Assembly (NCBI GenBank): GCA_937920345.1
Contig: CALGVA010000016.1
Coordinates: 62,001 to 126,000, forward strand
Source: an uncultured Lachnospiraceae bacterium
Lineage (GTDB): Bacteria > Bacillota > Clostridia > Lachnospirales > Lachnospiraceae
Length of the DNA stretch: 64,000 nucleotides
Direction: 5' to 3'
The position numbers and the translations under genes were made by a program. Each line of letters starts with the position of its first letter. The first letter of the stretch is position 1. Below, piece after piece: positions 8,554 through 17,056 of this stretch. The notes under the pieces were generated by a model, which was not told the DNA's origin, made no database searches, and saw nothing but the letters and a program-made list of their open reading frames with translations.

Positions 8554-9489
8554 TTATTCCACGCGGCCGATCCTGCGTGTCACCAGGGTCAGCCGATACT
8601 CAAAATCACGCCTGTTCTTGAGTGCCATATTGGATAATATAAGTCCTGCAAACAGCGACTGCACCGCTGCCAGACCGGTAAACCCGCAGACAAACAGCGT
8701 AGGAAAGCGAAGCACAAGCCCCGTCTCGACATAAGCAACCAGAATAGGAATAAACATGATCACTGCAATGATTGCAAGTACCGCGGAACACAGGCCGAAG
8801 AACCCCATCGGTTTATAGTCCCTGTACAGTTTCAGGATCGTGTGCAGTACCTTAAATCCGTCGGAAAAGGTATTTAACTTCGACTCGCTTCCCTCCGGTC
8901 TGTCCCTGTAATCCACGATCACATTCTCGATCTGCATGTTGTTATATACGGCATGGATCGTCATTTCCGTCTCGATTTCAAATCCCGTGGACAGCACCGG
9001 GAAAGTCTTGACGAATCCATAGCTGAACGCGCGGTATCCGGTCATGATGTCCTTGATCTCACAGTGAAACAGCCGGTTGATGCTGTTGCGCACGATCGTG
9101 TTGCCGAAATTATGAAAGGGTCTCTTATTCTCTGTAAAATAAGTCGAAGACAGTCTGTCGCCCACCACCATATCCGCATTATGACCAAGCACCTTATGAG
9201 CCATCTCCCCGGCATATTCCATGGGATAGGTGTCATCGCCGTCTACCATGATATAACACTCCGCCTCAATCTCACGAAACATGCGGCGGATCACATTGCC
9301 CTTGCCCTGCATATGCTCGTACCTGACCACTGCGCCCGCTTTCGTGGCAAGTTCCACCGTACGGTCTGTCGAATTATTATCATATACATAGACCACCGCC
9401 TCGGGAAGCGCCCGTTTCGCATCCCCGACCACCTTGGCAATCGTCTTCTCTTCATTATAGCATGGAATCAGAACTGCTATTTTATCCAT
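8554..9489 (-). CDS. GT2 glycosyltransferase, polyprenyl-phosphate type
   Basis: 311 residues. A GT-A domain opens with IAVLIPCYNEE, has DNNSTDRT for nucleotide binding and the metal motif DGDDTYP. This is followed by an amphipathic stretch and two C-terminal membrane spans (about 235-295). This layout matches the DPM1/GtrB group, which moves a sugar from a nucleotide to polyprenyl phosphate on the inner membrane face. The gene lies 135 nt after the MBOAT gene. The sugar cannot be read from sequence. Confidence 0.8.
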   Translation of the reverse strand: MDKIAVLIPCYNEEKTIAKVVGDAKRALPEAVVYVYDNNSTDRTVELATKAGAVVRYEHMQGKGNVIRRMFREIEAECYIMVDGDDTYPMEYAGEMAHKVLGHNADMVVGDRLSSTYFTENKRPFHNFGNTIVRNSINRLFHCEIKDIMTGYRAFSYGFVKTFPVLSTGFEIETEMTIHAVYNNMQIENVIVDYRDRPEGSESKLNTFSDGFKVLHTILKLYRDYKPMGFFGLCSAVLAIIAVIMFIPILVAYVETGLVLRFPTLFVCGFTGLAAVQSLFAGLILSNMALKNRRDFEYRLTLVTRRIGRVE

Positions 9490-9624
9490 TCTTCTTCGTT
9501 TATCCTTTCCGACATTCTACCCCTTTTTCTATTGTGTGCTAATTCCACATGTCTCATTCTATCATACAATCCCGCTCTTTACTATCTGTTTTCTCAGTGA
9601 AATACCAATCGCATCAGCTTTTCC

Positions 9625-11166
9625 TCAGAATCCCTGATATATAAATTCCCCCGCACTGTATCCGGGGCCATAGCAGCCAAGCAGAATCACGCTAAACAAC
9701 AGGGCATACCAGAGCATCCAGCGCACCGGCAGCGCTTTGACCGCGATCATGTCCCTGACAGAGCCTTTCCGCTGCAGCAATGACACGCCAAGAAGCAGCG
9801 CCAAAGAAGCGGCCGCAATCAGCATCTCAATCGGTTCCAGCCCTAATTCCAGGAGCGCGCCATTCCACAACACCGACGGATTCCATACCGTCACCGCTCC
9901 CCGGATCATGGCAAAAGCATCTCCGACAGATGCCGCGCGGAAGAACAAATCTCCGATGCACACAAGGAAAAAGGTTCTGACAATGCGCACAATACCGATG
10001 CCCCTGCCCCTGAAATCAATATGCCATTTCTCCATAAGCCGCGCACAGGGCGGCGCAAGCAGCTCTTCCATTACGATATAGAACCAGTGCAGAAGTCCGG
10101 AACCGATGACAAACTTCCAGTCGCCGCCATGCCAGATCCCCACCGTCAGCCACAGGATAAACATTGCGGCAAAAGTTGCATACTGCTTGCCTTTCTTCTT
10201 GCCGAACTTCTCCCGCCATGAGCGGTTCAGATTCGTGAAGAACTTCGTCCGCAGTACCGGATAGAAAACATACTCCTTCATCCATACGCCCAGCGTGATA
10301 TGCCATCTGCGCCAGTATTCCGAGATACTGCCCGCAAAGAAAGGCGTCCTGAAGTTTTCCGGAAGCAGAATCCCGAAGCTCTCCGACATACCGAGCACGA
10401 TATCCATACAGCCTGAGAAATCCGTGTAAAGCTGAAACGCGTAACAAATCGTGGCCGCCCAGATAAATGCGCCCGGATAATCCGCATACGCGCCGTACAC
10501 CGTATCAACAAGCGTCCCCAGACGCTCCGCAATCACCAGCTTCTTAAAAAAGCCCCACAGCATACGCTGGAGCCCTGCGGTCACACGCCGGTAGTCAAAT
10601 GCGTGCGGTGTGAAAAACTGTTCGCCGTGTTCCCTGTACTGTAAGATCGGTCCCGATATGATGACCGGAAAATACATGCCGTACAACAGCAGCTTCAGAT
10701 AATTCTTCTGCGGCTTTGCGATCCCGTAATACACGTCGATCACGTAGCCCAGCAGGGAAAAAGTGTAGAAAGACACACCGAGCGGAATCAGGAAATCCAC
10801 ACTCCGGATCAGTTCTTCCGAACTGCCGAACAGACGTGCAATCCCGTCTATCGTGTAAATACCGAAATTAATATATTTCAGTATGACCAGTATTCCAATA
10901 TTGACTAATACAGTCATCGCAAGGGCACTTTTCCGTTTACGAGTCTCCTCCGCCGGAAGGGACAGCAGCAGACGGGTTCCCGCATAACACACCGTCACCG
11001 ATACGATCGGGTACAGAATCAGCAGCCCGTTCCCGCTTAACAGATAATAGGCCGCGCTGCATAACAGTAAGAACCCCCACTGCGTCTTCTTTGGAAGCAC
11101 GTAGTACAATATTAAGATGACTGCATAAAAGCACAAAAAATAAAATGATGTTATTCCCATATCCAT
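9625..11166 (-). CDS. MBOAT O-acyltransferase (DltB/AlgI-like), copy 1
   Basis: 513 residues with about ten or more spans. The MBOAT signature EYWRRWHITLGVW has His289 and the catalytic-type His346 sits in GIWHGGDW, both as in DltB and AlgI. These enzymes move an acyl group across or at the membrane onto an extracellular polymer. No ribosome site precedes the ATG at 11166 or the next one at 11160, so initiation is unusual. A TATGAT-like box lies only 8 nt before the ATG. It is divergent from the second MBOAT gene. The donor might be the ACP at 2.8 kb or acetyl-CoA through a partner. Confidence 0.85.
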   Translation of the reverse strand: MDMGITSFYFLCFYAVILILYYVLPKKTQWGFLLLCSAAYYLLSGNGLLILYPIVSVTVCYAGTRLLLSLPAEETRKRKSALAMTVLVNIGILVILKYINFGIYTIDGIARLFGSSEELIRSVDFLIPLGVSFYTFSLLGYVIDVYYGIAKPQKNYLKLLLYGMYFPVIISGPILQYREHGEQFFTPHAFDYRRVTAGLQRMLWGFFKKLVIAERLGTLVDTVYGAYADYPGAFIWAATICYAFQLYTDFSGCMDIVLGMSESFGILLPENFRTPFFAGSISEYWRRWHITLGVWMKEYVFYPVLRTKFFTNLNRSWREKFGKKKGKQYATFAAMFILWLTVGIWHGGDWKFVIGSGLLHWFYIVMEELLAPPCARLMEKWHIDFRGRGIGIVRIVRTFFLVCIGDLFFRAASVGDAFAMIRGAVTVWNPSVLWNGALLELGLEPIEMLIAAASLALLLGVSLLQRKGSVRDMIAVKALPVRWMLWYALLFSVILLGCYGPGYSAGEFIYQGF

Positions 11167-11224
11167 TTGATTTTATCATAAAAAATGTCTGAAAGAAAGG
11201 TCGTTTATGCGCGAGATTTATGAT

Positions 11225-11253
11225 TTGCATATTTTATCCAAATAAAGTAAAAT
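11225..11253 (+). promoter_or_regulatory. Promoter for MBOAT copy 2
   Basis: TTGCAT (11225-11230), a 17-nt spacer, then TAAAAT (11248-11253). It leaves a leader of about 60 nt. Confidence 0.6.
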
Positions 11254-11321
11254 TGCTATAGCCATGCGTCAGCGCCGGTAACAGACCGGTTCTGTAAAGT
11301 ATGCGCACAAGGAGAATGATC

Positions 11322-12767
11322 ATGCTTTTTAACTCTATGTCCTTTGGTATATTTATTGTCATTGTGTTTCTATTATATTACCTCGTTCCGCACAGATACC
11401 GCTGGTGCTTTCTGTTAGCCGCAAGCTATGCATTCTATATGAATCTGCACATCGGCTACGGTCTCCTTCTGTTCGGGGCGACCGCACTGACTTATATTCT
11501 GGCAAGGCGTCTCGAGCATGCACCGACTGCGGCGCTTAAGAAACGCTGCCTGCTCAGCGGCATACTCCCTCTGGTACTGATCCTGCTGTTCTACAAGACA
11601 GCAGCTCCGGTCATCGACCGGCTGAATCTGTTAGTCGATGCAGGTCGGCTGTCCATACAGCCGGTCACTTTACGTATCCTGCTGCCGGCCGGCATCTCCT
11701 TTTATTTTTTTCAGTCCATGGGCTATCTGATCGATGTCTATCGGGGCAAAATCCCGGCGGAGCGGCATTTCGGCTATTATGCGCTCTTCGTCTCCTTCTT
11801 CCCGCAGCTTCTGGCCGGTCCCATCGGCAGGGCCGACAGCCTGCTGCCGCAGTATAAGAAGGAACGCCCCTTTCGATATGATACTGTAACTTACGGTCTG
11901 AAGCTGATGGTATGGGGTTATTTCAAGAAGCTGGTGATCGCCGATGTCTTCGCCGGCGTCATCAACGAAGTATACGACAATGCCACCGCCTATGTCGGAC
12001 TGGTCTTTATCATCGTCACTGTCATGTTTGCCGTGGAAATCTATTGTGACTTCTCGGGGTACTCCGATATTGCCATTGGCTGCGCAAAGCTGTTCGGCAT
12101 CGACCTGATGACCAACTTCAGGAGCCCGTACTTCTCCTTCTCCATCAAAGAATTCTGGAGCCGCTGGCATATCTCTCTGTCCACATGGTTCCGGGATTAT
12201 GTATATATCCCGCTGGGCGGCAGCAGAGTATCGAAGTGGCGGCACAGCCTGAATCTGTTACTTACATTTCTGGTAAGCGGTTTCTGGCATGGCAGCAGCC
12301 TGACCTATATCCTGTGGGGCGGACTCCACGGTCTGCTGCAGATCGTAGAATCGTGGATTTATCCCAAAACGCGTAACGGCACGGTTGTCAACCGGCGCAG
12401 GCACTTCTGGCAGCTTCCCGTCACCTTCGTGCTCGTATGCTTTACATGGATCTTCTTCCGCGCCAATACGATACAGGACGCCGTCTGGATCATTTCCAGA
12501 CTCTTCTGGGATATCGGCAGACCGGCGAATTACCTGCAGACCGGCCTTACATGCCTGGGCATCTCGCCGGCTGCGGCCGTCGGCATGTGTCTGTCTGTCA
12601 TCACACTCGCCGCCTACGATTTTGCCTCTCTTCACGGCGATGTGATCGATTCGCTCTCCCGGAAGAAATGTTTCGTCAGATGGCCCGTATATGTACTGTT
12701 TCTCGTTGTAATCGCGCTGTTTGCCCCTAAGGGTGTGGCAACCGAATTTATTTATTTTCAGTTTTAG
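11322..12767 (+). CDS. MBOAT O-acyltransferase (AlgI-like), copy 2
   Basis: 481 residues, polytopic, beginning MLFNSMSF like many AlgI/PatA proteins. The signature EFWSRWHISLSTWFRDY includes His283 and SGFWHGSS carries His323. The start is set by AGGAG 7 nt before the ATG at 11322. The next gene, 90 nt downstream, encodes an SGNH protein, so the pair looks like AlgI/AlgJ or DltB/DltD. Copy 1 is more DltB-like in its Gly-Gly after the catalytic His and copy 2 more AlgI-like, so the two probably modify different positions or carry different acyl groups. Confidence 0.87.
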   Translation: MLFNSMSFGIFIVIVFLLYYLVPHRYRWCFLLAASYAFYMNLHIGYGLLLFGATALTYILARRLEHAPTAALKKRCLLSGILPLVLILLFYKTAAPVIDRLNLLVDAGRLSIQPVTLRILLPAGISFYFFQSMGYLIDVYRGKIPAERHFGYYALFVSFFPQLLAGPIGRADSLLPQYKKERPFRYDTVTYGLKLMVWGYFKKLVIADVFAGVINEVYDNATAYVGLVFIIVTVMFAVEIYCDFSGYSDIAIGCAKLFGIDLMTNFRSPYFSFSIKEFWSRWHISLSTWFRDYVYIPLGGSRVSKWRHSLNLLLTFLVSGFWHGSSLTYILWGGLHGLLQIVESWIYPKTRNGTVVNRRRHFWQLPVTFVLVCFTWIFFRANTIQDAVWIISRLFWDIGRPANYLQTGLTCLGISPAAAVGMCLSVITLAAYDFASLHGDVIDSLSRKKCFVRWPVYVLFLVVIALFAPKGVATEFIYFQF

Positions 12768-12857
12768 CTTACCGGATCGGCTGGAAATGATCACGGCTGA
12801 AAAGCTCTGAATAGGTAGACATGATTTATCGACTAAGAAAGGCAGCGTTATTAAAAA

Positions 12858-13823
12858 ATGAAAAAAAACGAAAAATTTGACGTGGTGCGTTTCGCACTGA
12901 AATGTATTCTGATTCCGGTCACCGCCATTCTGATTATCCTCGGTCTGAATATACCGTACCGGAAAATCAATGATCAGAATTACAGCGATCTCCTGAAATT
13001 CGACACGGTCGGCCGTGAATATTGTGAAATCCATGTCGGTAACCTCGGCAGTTCCCACGGGGCTTATGACTTTAATTACAGCCATATTCAGGAACGCGGC
13101 TATATATGCTTTAACTTTGCGAACACAAGCCAGAGTTACAATTACGATCTTGCGATTCTGCATGAGTTCGGACAGTATATGTTGGAAGACAGCGTACTCT
13201 TTATCCCCGTCTCCTATTTCTCCTTCAATAATGAAGTGATAAACAGTACGGAGGCACAGGCGATGAGCGTCCGCTATTACCGTTTCCTGTCGCCGGAAAA
13301 CATTCCGGATTACGACCCCTATGTCGATCTGGTAACCCACAGGATTCCGGTACTGTCCGCCGGCAAGGATATCATGAAACTGTTACCCGAACGAAATACA
13401 GTTCTGACCGCTCATGCCGCAGGAGACGGCATCGACGAAGCGGAGTTTGCCCGCGGTGCCGCAGAACGCTACAGCAGGCATTTTGACAACAAAGACGAAT
13501 ATTTTATGCCGGAGCGGATCGAAGAACTGCGCAGCATAATCAGCTACTGCAAGGCGCACAAAATCACCCCGGTTCTGATCACGCCCCCGTTCTCAAAGCC
13601 TTACATTGATCTGGTATCGCAGGAATTTCTGCAGGAATTCCAGGAAACAGTCACCGGAATTGTAGATGACACAAATGTCAGTTACTATGATTACTCCCGT
13701 GACGAACGGTTCTATAGCAATCTGATCCATTTTTCCGACGCCGACCATCTCACGGAGGAGGGCGCCGCATTTTTCACGGAAATTCTGTGTGACGAAGTGA
13801 CAGAACTGCAAAGGTTCCGATAG
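12858..13823 (+). CDS. SGNH-like acyltransferase partner (DltD/AlgJ type)
   Basis: 321 residues with one N-terminal membrane span (about 12-30) and an extracellular domain. The nucleophile block is NLGSSHGAYDF (GSSH at 64-67), which resembles the GSSE/GSSH form of DltD-type proteins. The C-terminal SDADHLTEEG supplies the Asp-x-His pair. It follows MBOAT copy 2 and probably completes the acyl transfer outside the cell. An AAAGG lies about 15 nt from the ATG, a long spacing that recurs in this genome. It lacks the coiled-coil linker of the other SGNH protein. Confidence 0.75.
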   Translation: MKKNEKFDVVRFALKCILIPVTAILIILGLNIPYRKINDQNYSDLLKFDTVGREYCEIHVGNLGSSHGAYDFNYSHIQERGYICFNFANTSQSYNYDLAILHEFGQYMLEDSVLFIPVSYFSFNNEVINSTEAQAMSVRYYRFLSPENIPDYDPYVDLVTHRIPVLSAGKDIMKLLPERNTVLTAHAAGDGIDEAEFARGAAERYSRHFDNKDEYFMPERIEELRSIISYCKAHKITPVLITPPFSKPYIDLVSQEFLQEFQETVTGIVDDTNVSYYDYSRDERFYSNLIHFSDADHLTEEGAAFFTEILCDEVTELQRFR

Positions 13824-13894
13824 TATGCCATGCCTGCCGCACAGTGCGGACAGTACTGCTGTCATATAAAGAACCGGCTCATGCGGCAGAATAT

Positions 13895-14836
13895 CTACCG
13901 CGCCGTCAGTGTTTTCACCCGTCTGACGGCCTCCATCTCCACATGACGATCCTGCCGCAGATAGAAATCCCTTGCGGCTTCCTCGCCGATCTCCTCTGTC
14001 ACCTCCGCAGGCAGTGTAAGACCGGGATGAAACAGAATCTCCAGTACACGGTCATCCCGCTCCGCTTTCGCAGCAATCTTCGGGTATAATCTGACAATCC
14101 TGTCATAATCCATATGTCCGCTCATGACAAGTCCCCACAGATACATACGTTCCATGCCGTGTGTCTTCGCGTAGCGGTCCGCCCTGTGGGAATAGAGGGC
14201 CAGCAGTCTGTTCTTGATAAAATTCACCGGACGATAAGTCTTCCATAAAGAGAGTTCCGAGACAAACACGCCCAGCATTTCTTTGGAATTACGTATATAC
14301 TCCACTTCATACCGCTCCTGCGCGATCACCTCTGTCAATGCCTCCCAGACGACAGGAATCATATGCGCGTGTTGATGTGAATCCACCCGCAGCTTCTTCT
14401 GACTGCATGGTATACCTTGTTCCTGCGCAATCGCAATGGCCTTCTGAACTGCTTTCTGCACAGTGCCGATCTGCGCTTTCATCTCCCGCTTCAACTGTTC
14501 CTTCGCCGTCTTGCGCTTCCATGGCAGACAGGAGCACAGGAACAGACCGCCCCAGGAAAGCCCCATAAGATCACTCTTCTCCCTGACCAGCAGCGGCGCC
14601 TGCTCCGCACCCGCAAGACATCGTCCCTCCACGAAGTCGAGGTGCACCGACATCCGCGGCAGAAAAGGCATCCCGGGAATCGCCTCGTAGAGTAATTCCA
14701 TACATTCCTGAAAGCATGATGTATTGGGCACAATGCTGATACTGTCAAGCTGTCCCTCCAGCATACAGGACAGCATGTCCTTCGACGTATTGACCGTCAA
14801 TGCGTAATCGTCTGCATGAATGTCTGTTTTTAGCAT
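13895..14836 (-). CDS. ChbG/HpnK-family carbohydrate deacetylase
   Basis: 313 residues. The metal and catalytic motifs of the YdjC/ChbG family are present: HADDYAL at 7-13, SVHLDF near 63-68 and VDSHQHAHM at 151-159. Family members remove acetyl groups from N-acetylated sugars. It is the last gene of the GT8-ugd-epimerase-GT2 operon, 24 nt after the GT2 gene. Deacetylation of a lipid-linked or polymer sugar is a fair inference, and a freed amine could even be an N-sulfation site, though that is speculation. Confidence 0.8.
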   Translation of the reverse strand: MLKTDIHADDYALTVNTSKDMLSCMLEGQLDSISIVPNTSCFQECMELLYEAIPGMPFLPRMSVHLDFVEGRCLAGAEQAPLLVREKSDLMGLSWGGLFLCSCLPWKRKTAKEQLKREMKAQIGTVQKAVQKAIAIAQEQGIPCSQKKLRVDSHQHAHMIPVVWEALTEVIAQERYEVEYIRNSKEMLGVFVSELSLWKTYRPVNFIKNRLLALYSHRADRYAKTHGMERMYLWGLVMSGHMDYDRIVRLYPKIAAKAERDDRVLEILFHPGLTLPAEVTEEIGEEAARDFYLRQDRHVEMEAVRRVKTLTAR

Positions 14837-14860
14837 GTTATCATCGGACCTTTCTCTTTG

Positions 14861-15916
14861 CTATTCGGTTCTTTCCCCGCTGCCTTCTCCTCTATTATCC
14901 TCTTTCCAGACAAAAGTATCTATGATATAGCGCGGCCTGTGCTTCGCTTCCAAATAGATCTTACCCACATACTCTCCGATAATCCCCAATGACAGTAAAG
15001 TCACGCCGCCGATCAGCAGTGAGACGATCATCGTCGTCGTGTAACCGGGCACATTGTTGCCCAGCACCCAGTCCACCAGACTAATGATGCTCATAACGAA
15101 GCTGAATACAAACACAATAAAGCCGAGCGCGCTGATCAGTCTGAGCGGTCTGGTGCTCATGGACGTGATACCGTCCGTCGCCAGCGTTACCATCTTGCTC
15201 AGTGTATACTTGGAATGCCCCGCTTCCCTTGCTTTAACATCAAAATAAACCACATCCGAGGGAAATCCCATGGTCGGGATCAGCCCGCGCAGGAATAAGT
15301 TCGTCTCCTTGTATTCTGCCAGCGCGTCCAGCGCCTTTCTGGACATTAATCTGTAGTCCGCATGATTGGTGATCACTTTACTGCCCAGCAGGTGCATTAG
15401 GTTATAATACAGCGTCGCAGTACCCTTCTTAAAAATACCGTCAGAATGTCTGTCATTGCGTACCCCGTACACCACTTCGCTCCCCGCCATATATTTTTCC
15501 AGAAACTGATCCAGCGCCTCGATATCCTGCTGCAGATCCGCATCGATCGTCACCACCGCGTCGGCGTATACCCGCGCTGTCATCATTCCCGCCAGAATCG
15601 CGCTCTGATGTCCGTAATTGCCTGCAAGACTGATCACCGAGAACAAGGTGTCCCCGGCCGCGATTCCATGCAGCAGCCGCAGCGTATCGTCCTTACTGCC
15701 GTCATTGACAAACATGACTTTGCTGCCTGTCTTAATCAGTCCCGCCTGTGTCAGCCGGCGCATTTTATCCCCCAGTACCCGTGCGGATTTCTCAATTACC
15801 TCTTCCTCGTTATAGCACGGTACGACAAGGTACAAGACCGGAATGTTTCTCCCTTCTTTTTGTACGCCTGCATTCTCCTGCGTTCTCTTTGTTTCCTCTT
15901 TTTTTTCTGTTTGCAT
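14861..15916 (-). CDS. GtrB-like GT2 glycosyltransferase
   Basis: 351 residues. The GT-A domain has LVVPCYNEEE, FVNDGSKDDT and IDADLQQD (metal site), then KAREAGHSKYTL and two C-terminal spans. This is the GtrB/ArnC/YkoT layout: transfer of a sugar from a nucleotide onto undecaprenyl phosphate. The N-terminal ~25 residues are charged and poorly conserved. It lies 89 nt after the epimerase gene in the ugd operon, so a uronic acid is an attractive but unproved substrate. Confidence 0.85.
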   Translation of the reverse strand: MQTEKKEETKRTQENAGVQKEGRNIPVLYLVVPCYNEEEVIEKSARVLGDKMRRLTQAGLIKTGSKVMFVNDGSKDDTLRLLHGIAAGDTLFSVISLAGNYGHQSAILAGMMTARVYADAVVTIDADLQQDIEALDQFLEKYMAGSEVVYGVRNDRHSDGIFKKGTATLYYNLMHLLGSKVITNHADYRLMSRKALDALAEYKETNLFLRGLIPTMGFPSDVVYFDVKAREAGHSKYTLSKMVTLATDGITSMSTRPLRLISALGFIVFVFSFVMSIISLVDWVLGNNVPGYTTTMIVSLLIGGVTLLSLGIIGEYVGKIYLEAKHRPRYIIDTFVWKEDNRGEGSGERTE

Positions 15917-16005
15917 ACGCTTATTCTGCCCCTCTGTCGGTCAACTCTTCCTGTGACAGCATCTGTCACTCCGGTATGTTTGCAAAACGGCGGCATACTG
16001 CCTTA

Positions 16006-17001
16006 CTACACTTTATAATATCCGCGATACCACTCCACAAATTTACCGAGTCCTTCTTCAATCGAAGTGTCCGGTTTAAAATCATAATCCCGCATCAGAT
16101 CCGTGACATCCGCATAGGTCTGATAGACATCCCCGGGCTGCATCGGAAGGAACTCCTTCACTGCCGTCCTGCCCAGACACCGCTCCAGTGTCTCTATATA
16201 GTCCATCAGTTTCTCCGGTTTATTATTACCGATGTTATAGAGCTTATAGCTTACGCCCTGCTCATTCACTGCCGGCGGATTACAGAGTATATTCTCCACG
16301 CCTTTGACAATATCGTCAATATAAGTAAAGTCCCTGTACATATCGCCGTTATTATAGATCTGGATCGGCTCACCGGCCAGAATCTTCTGCGTGAATTTAT
16401 AATATGCCATATCCGGTCTGCCGTACGGTCCGTAAACCGTGAAGAAACGCAGTCCCGTCACAGGAATATGGTACAGCTTACTGTAAGCGTGCGCCATCAG
16501 TTCATTGGATTTCTTCGTCGCCGCATACAGGCTCACCGGACCGTCCACCTTATCTTCCGTGGAAAAAGGAACCTTCTCGTTGCCGCCATAGACGGAACTG
16601 GAGGAAGCATAGACCAGATGTTCCACCGGAAAATACCGGCATCCCTCCAGAATATGGAAAAATCCCATCATATTAGACTGCATGTAGGCATCCGGATTAT
16701 CAATGCTGTAGCGCACGCCTGCCTGTGCGCCCAGATTCACCACCACCTGCGGCGCATATTCCTGAAACATGCGGAACACATCACTCTTGTCGCCCAGGTC
16801 TCCCTTGATAAACGTATAATTGTCATACTGTCTGAGGATCGCCAGCCTGTCCTTCTTCAGCTGCACGTCATAATAGTCGTTAAGATTGTCAAAGCCAATC
16901 ACCCGCGCGCCTTTCTCCAGAAGGCTTTTCGATAAATGAAAACCGATAAAACCGGCTCCTCCGGTAATTAAATATATTTTATTCATATCTAAAGACTTCA
17001 T
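16006..17001 (-). CDS. UDP-glucuronate 4-epimerase-like SDR
   Basis: 331 residues. NAD motif GGAGFIG near the N-terminus, the diagnostic NLGAQAGVRYSI, an ASSSSVYGG block and the catalytic Tyr in SLYAATKK. The AQAGVR block is characteristic of UDP-GlcA 4-epimerases that make UDP-galacturonate; related WbpP-type enzymes act on UDP-GlcNAc. Location 55 nt after ugd favours UDP-GlcA as substrate. GGAGG lies 4 nt before the ATG at 17001. Confidence 0.85.
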   Translation of the reverse strand: MKSLDMNKIYLITGGAGFIGFHLSKSLLEKGARVIGFDNLNDYYDVQLKKDRLAILRQYDNYTFIKGDLGDKSDVFRMFQEYAPQVVVNLGAQAGVRYSIDNPDAYMQSNMMGFFHILEGCRYFPVEHLVYASSSSVYGGNEKVPFSTEDKVDGPVSLYAATKKSNELMAHAYSKLYHIPVTGLRFFTVYGPYGRPDMAYYKFTQKILAGEPIQIYNNGDMYRDFTYIDDIVKGVENILCNPPAVNEQGVSYKLYNIGNNKPEKLMDYIETLERCLGRTAVKEFLPMQPGDVYQTYADVTDLMRDYDFKPDTSIEEGLGKFVEWYRGYYKV

Positions 17002-17056
17002 CGCTCCTCCGTTTCATCAAATCTATGCCTGCTCACAGGATTACAGGCATTTACCC

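Noticed and set aside
12258..13340. Long open frame (360 codons) on the minus strand across the MBOAT/SGNH genes
   Set aside because: It is antisense to two well-supported genes, has no ribosome site and its product resembles no family; it arises from codon bias of the real genes.
15748..16935. Open frame of 395 codons opposite the epimerase gene
   Set aside because: Antisense shadow; the epimerase on the other strand has all SDR motifs.
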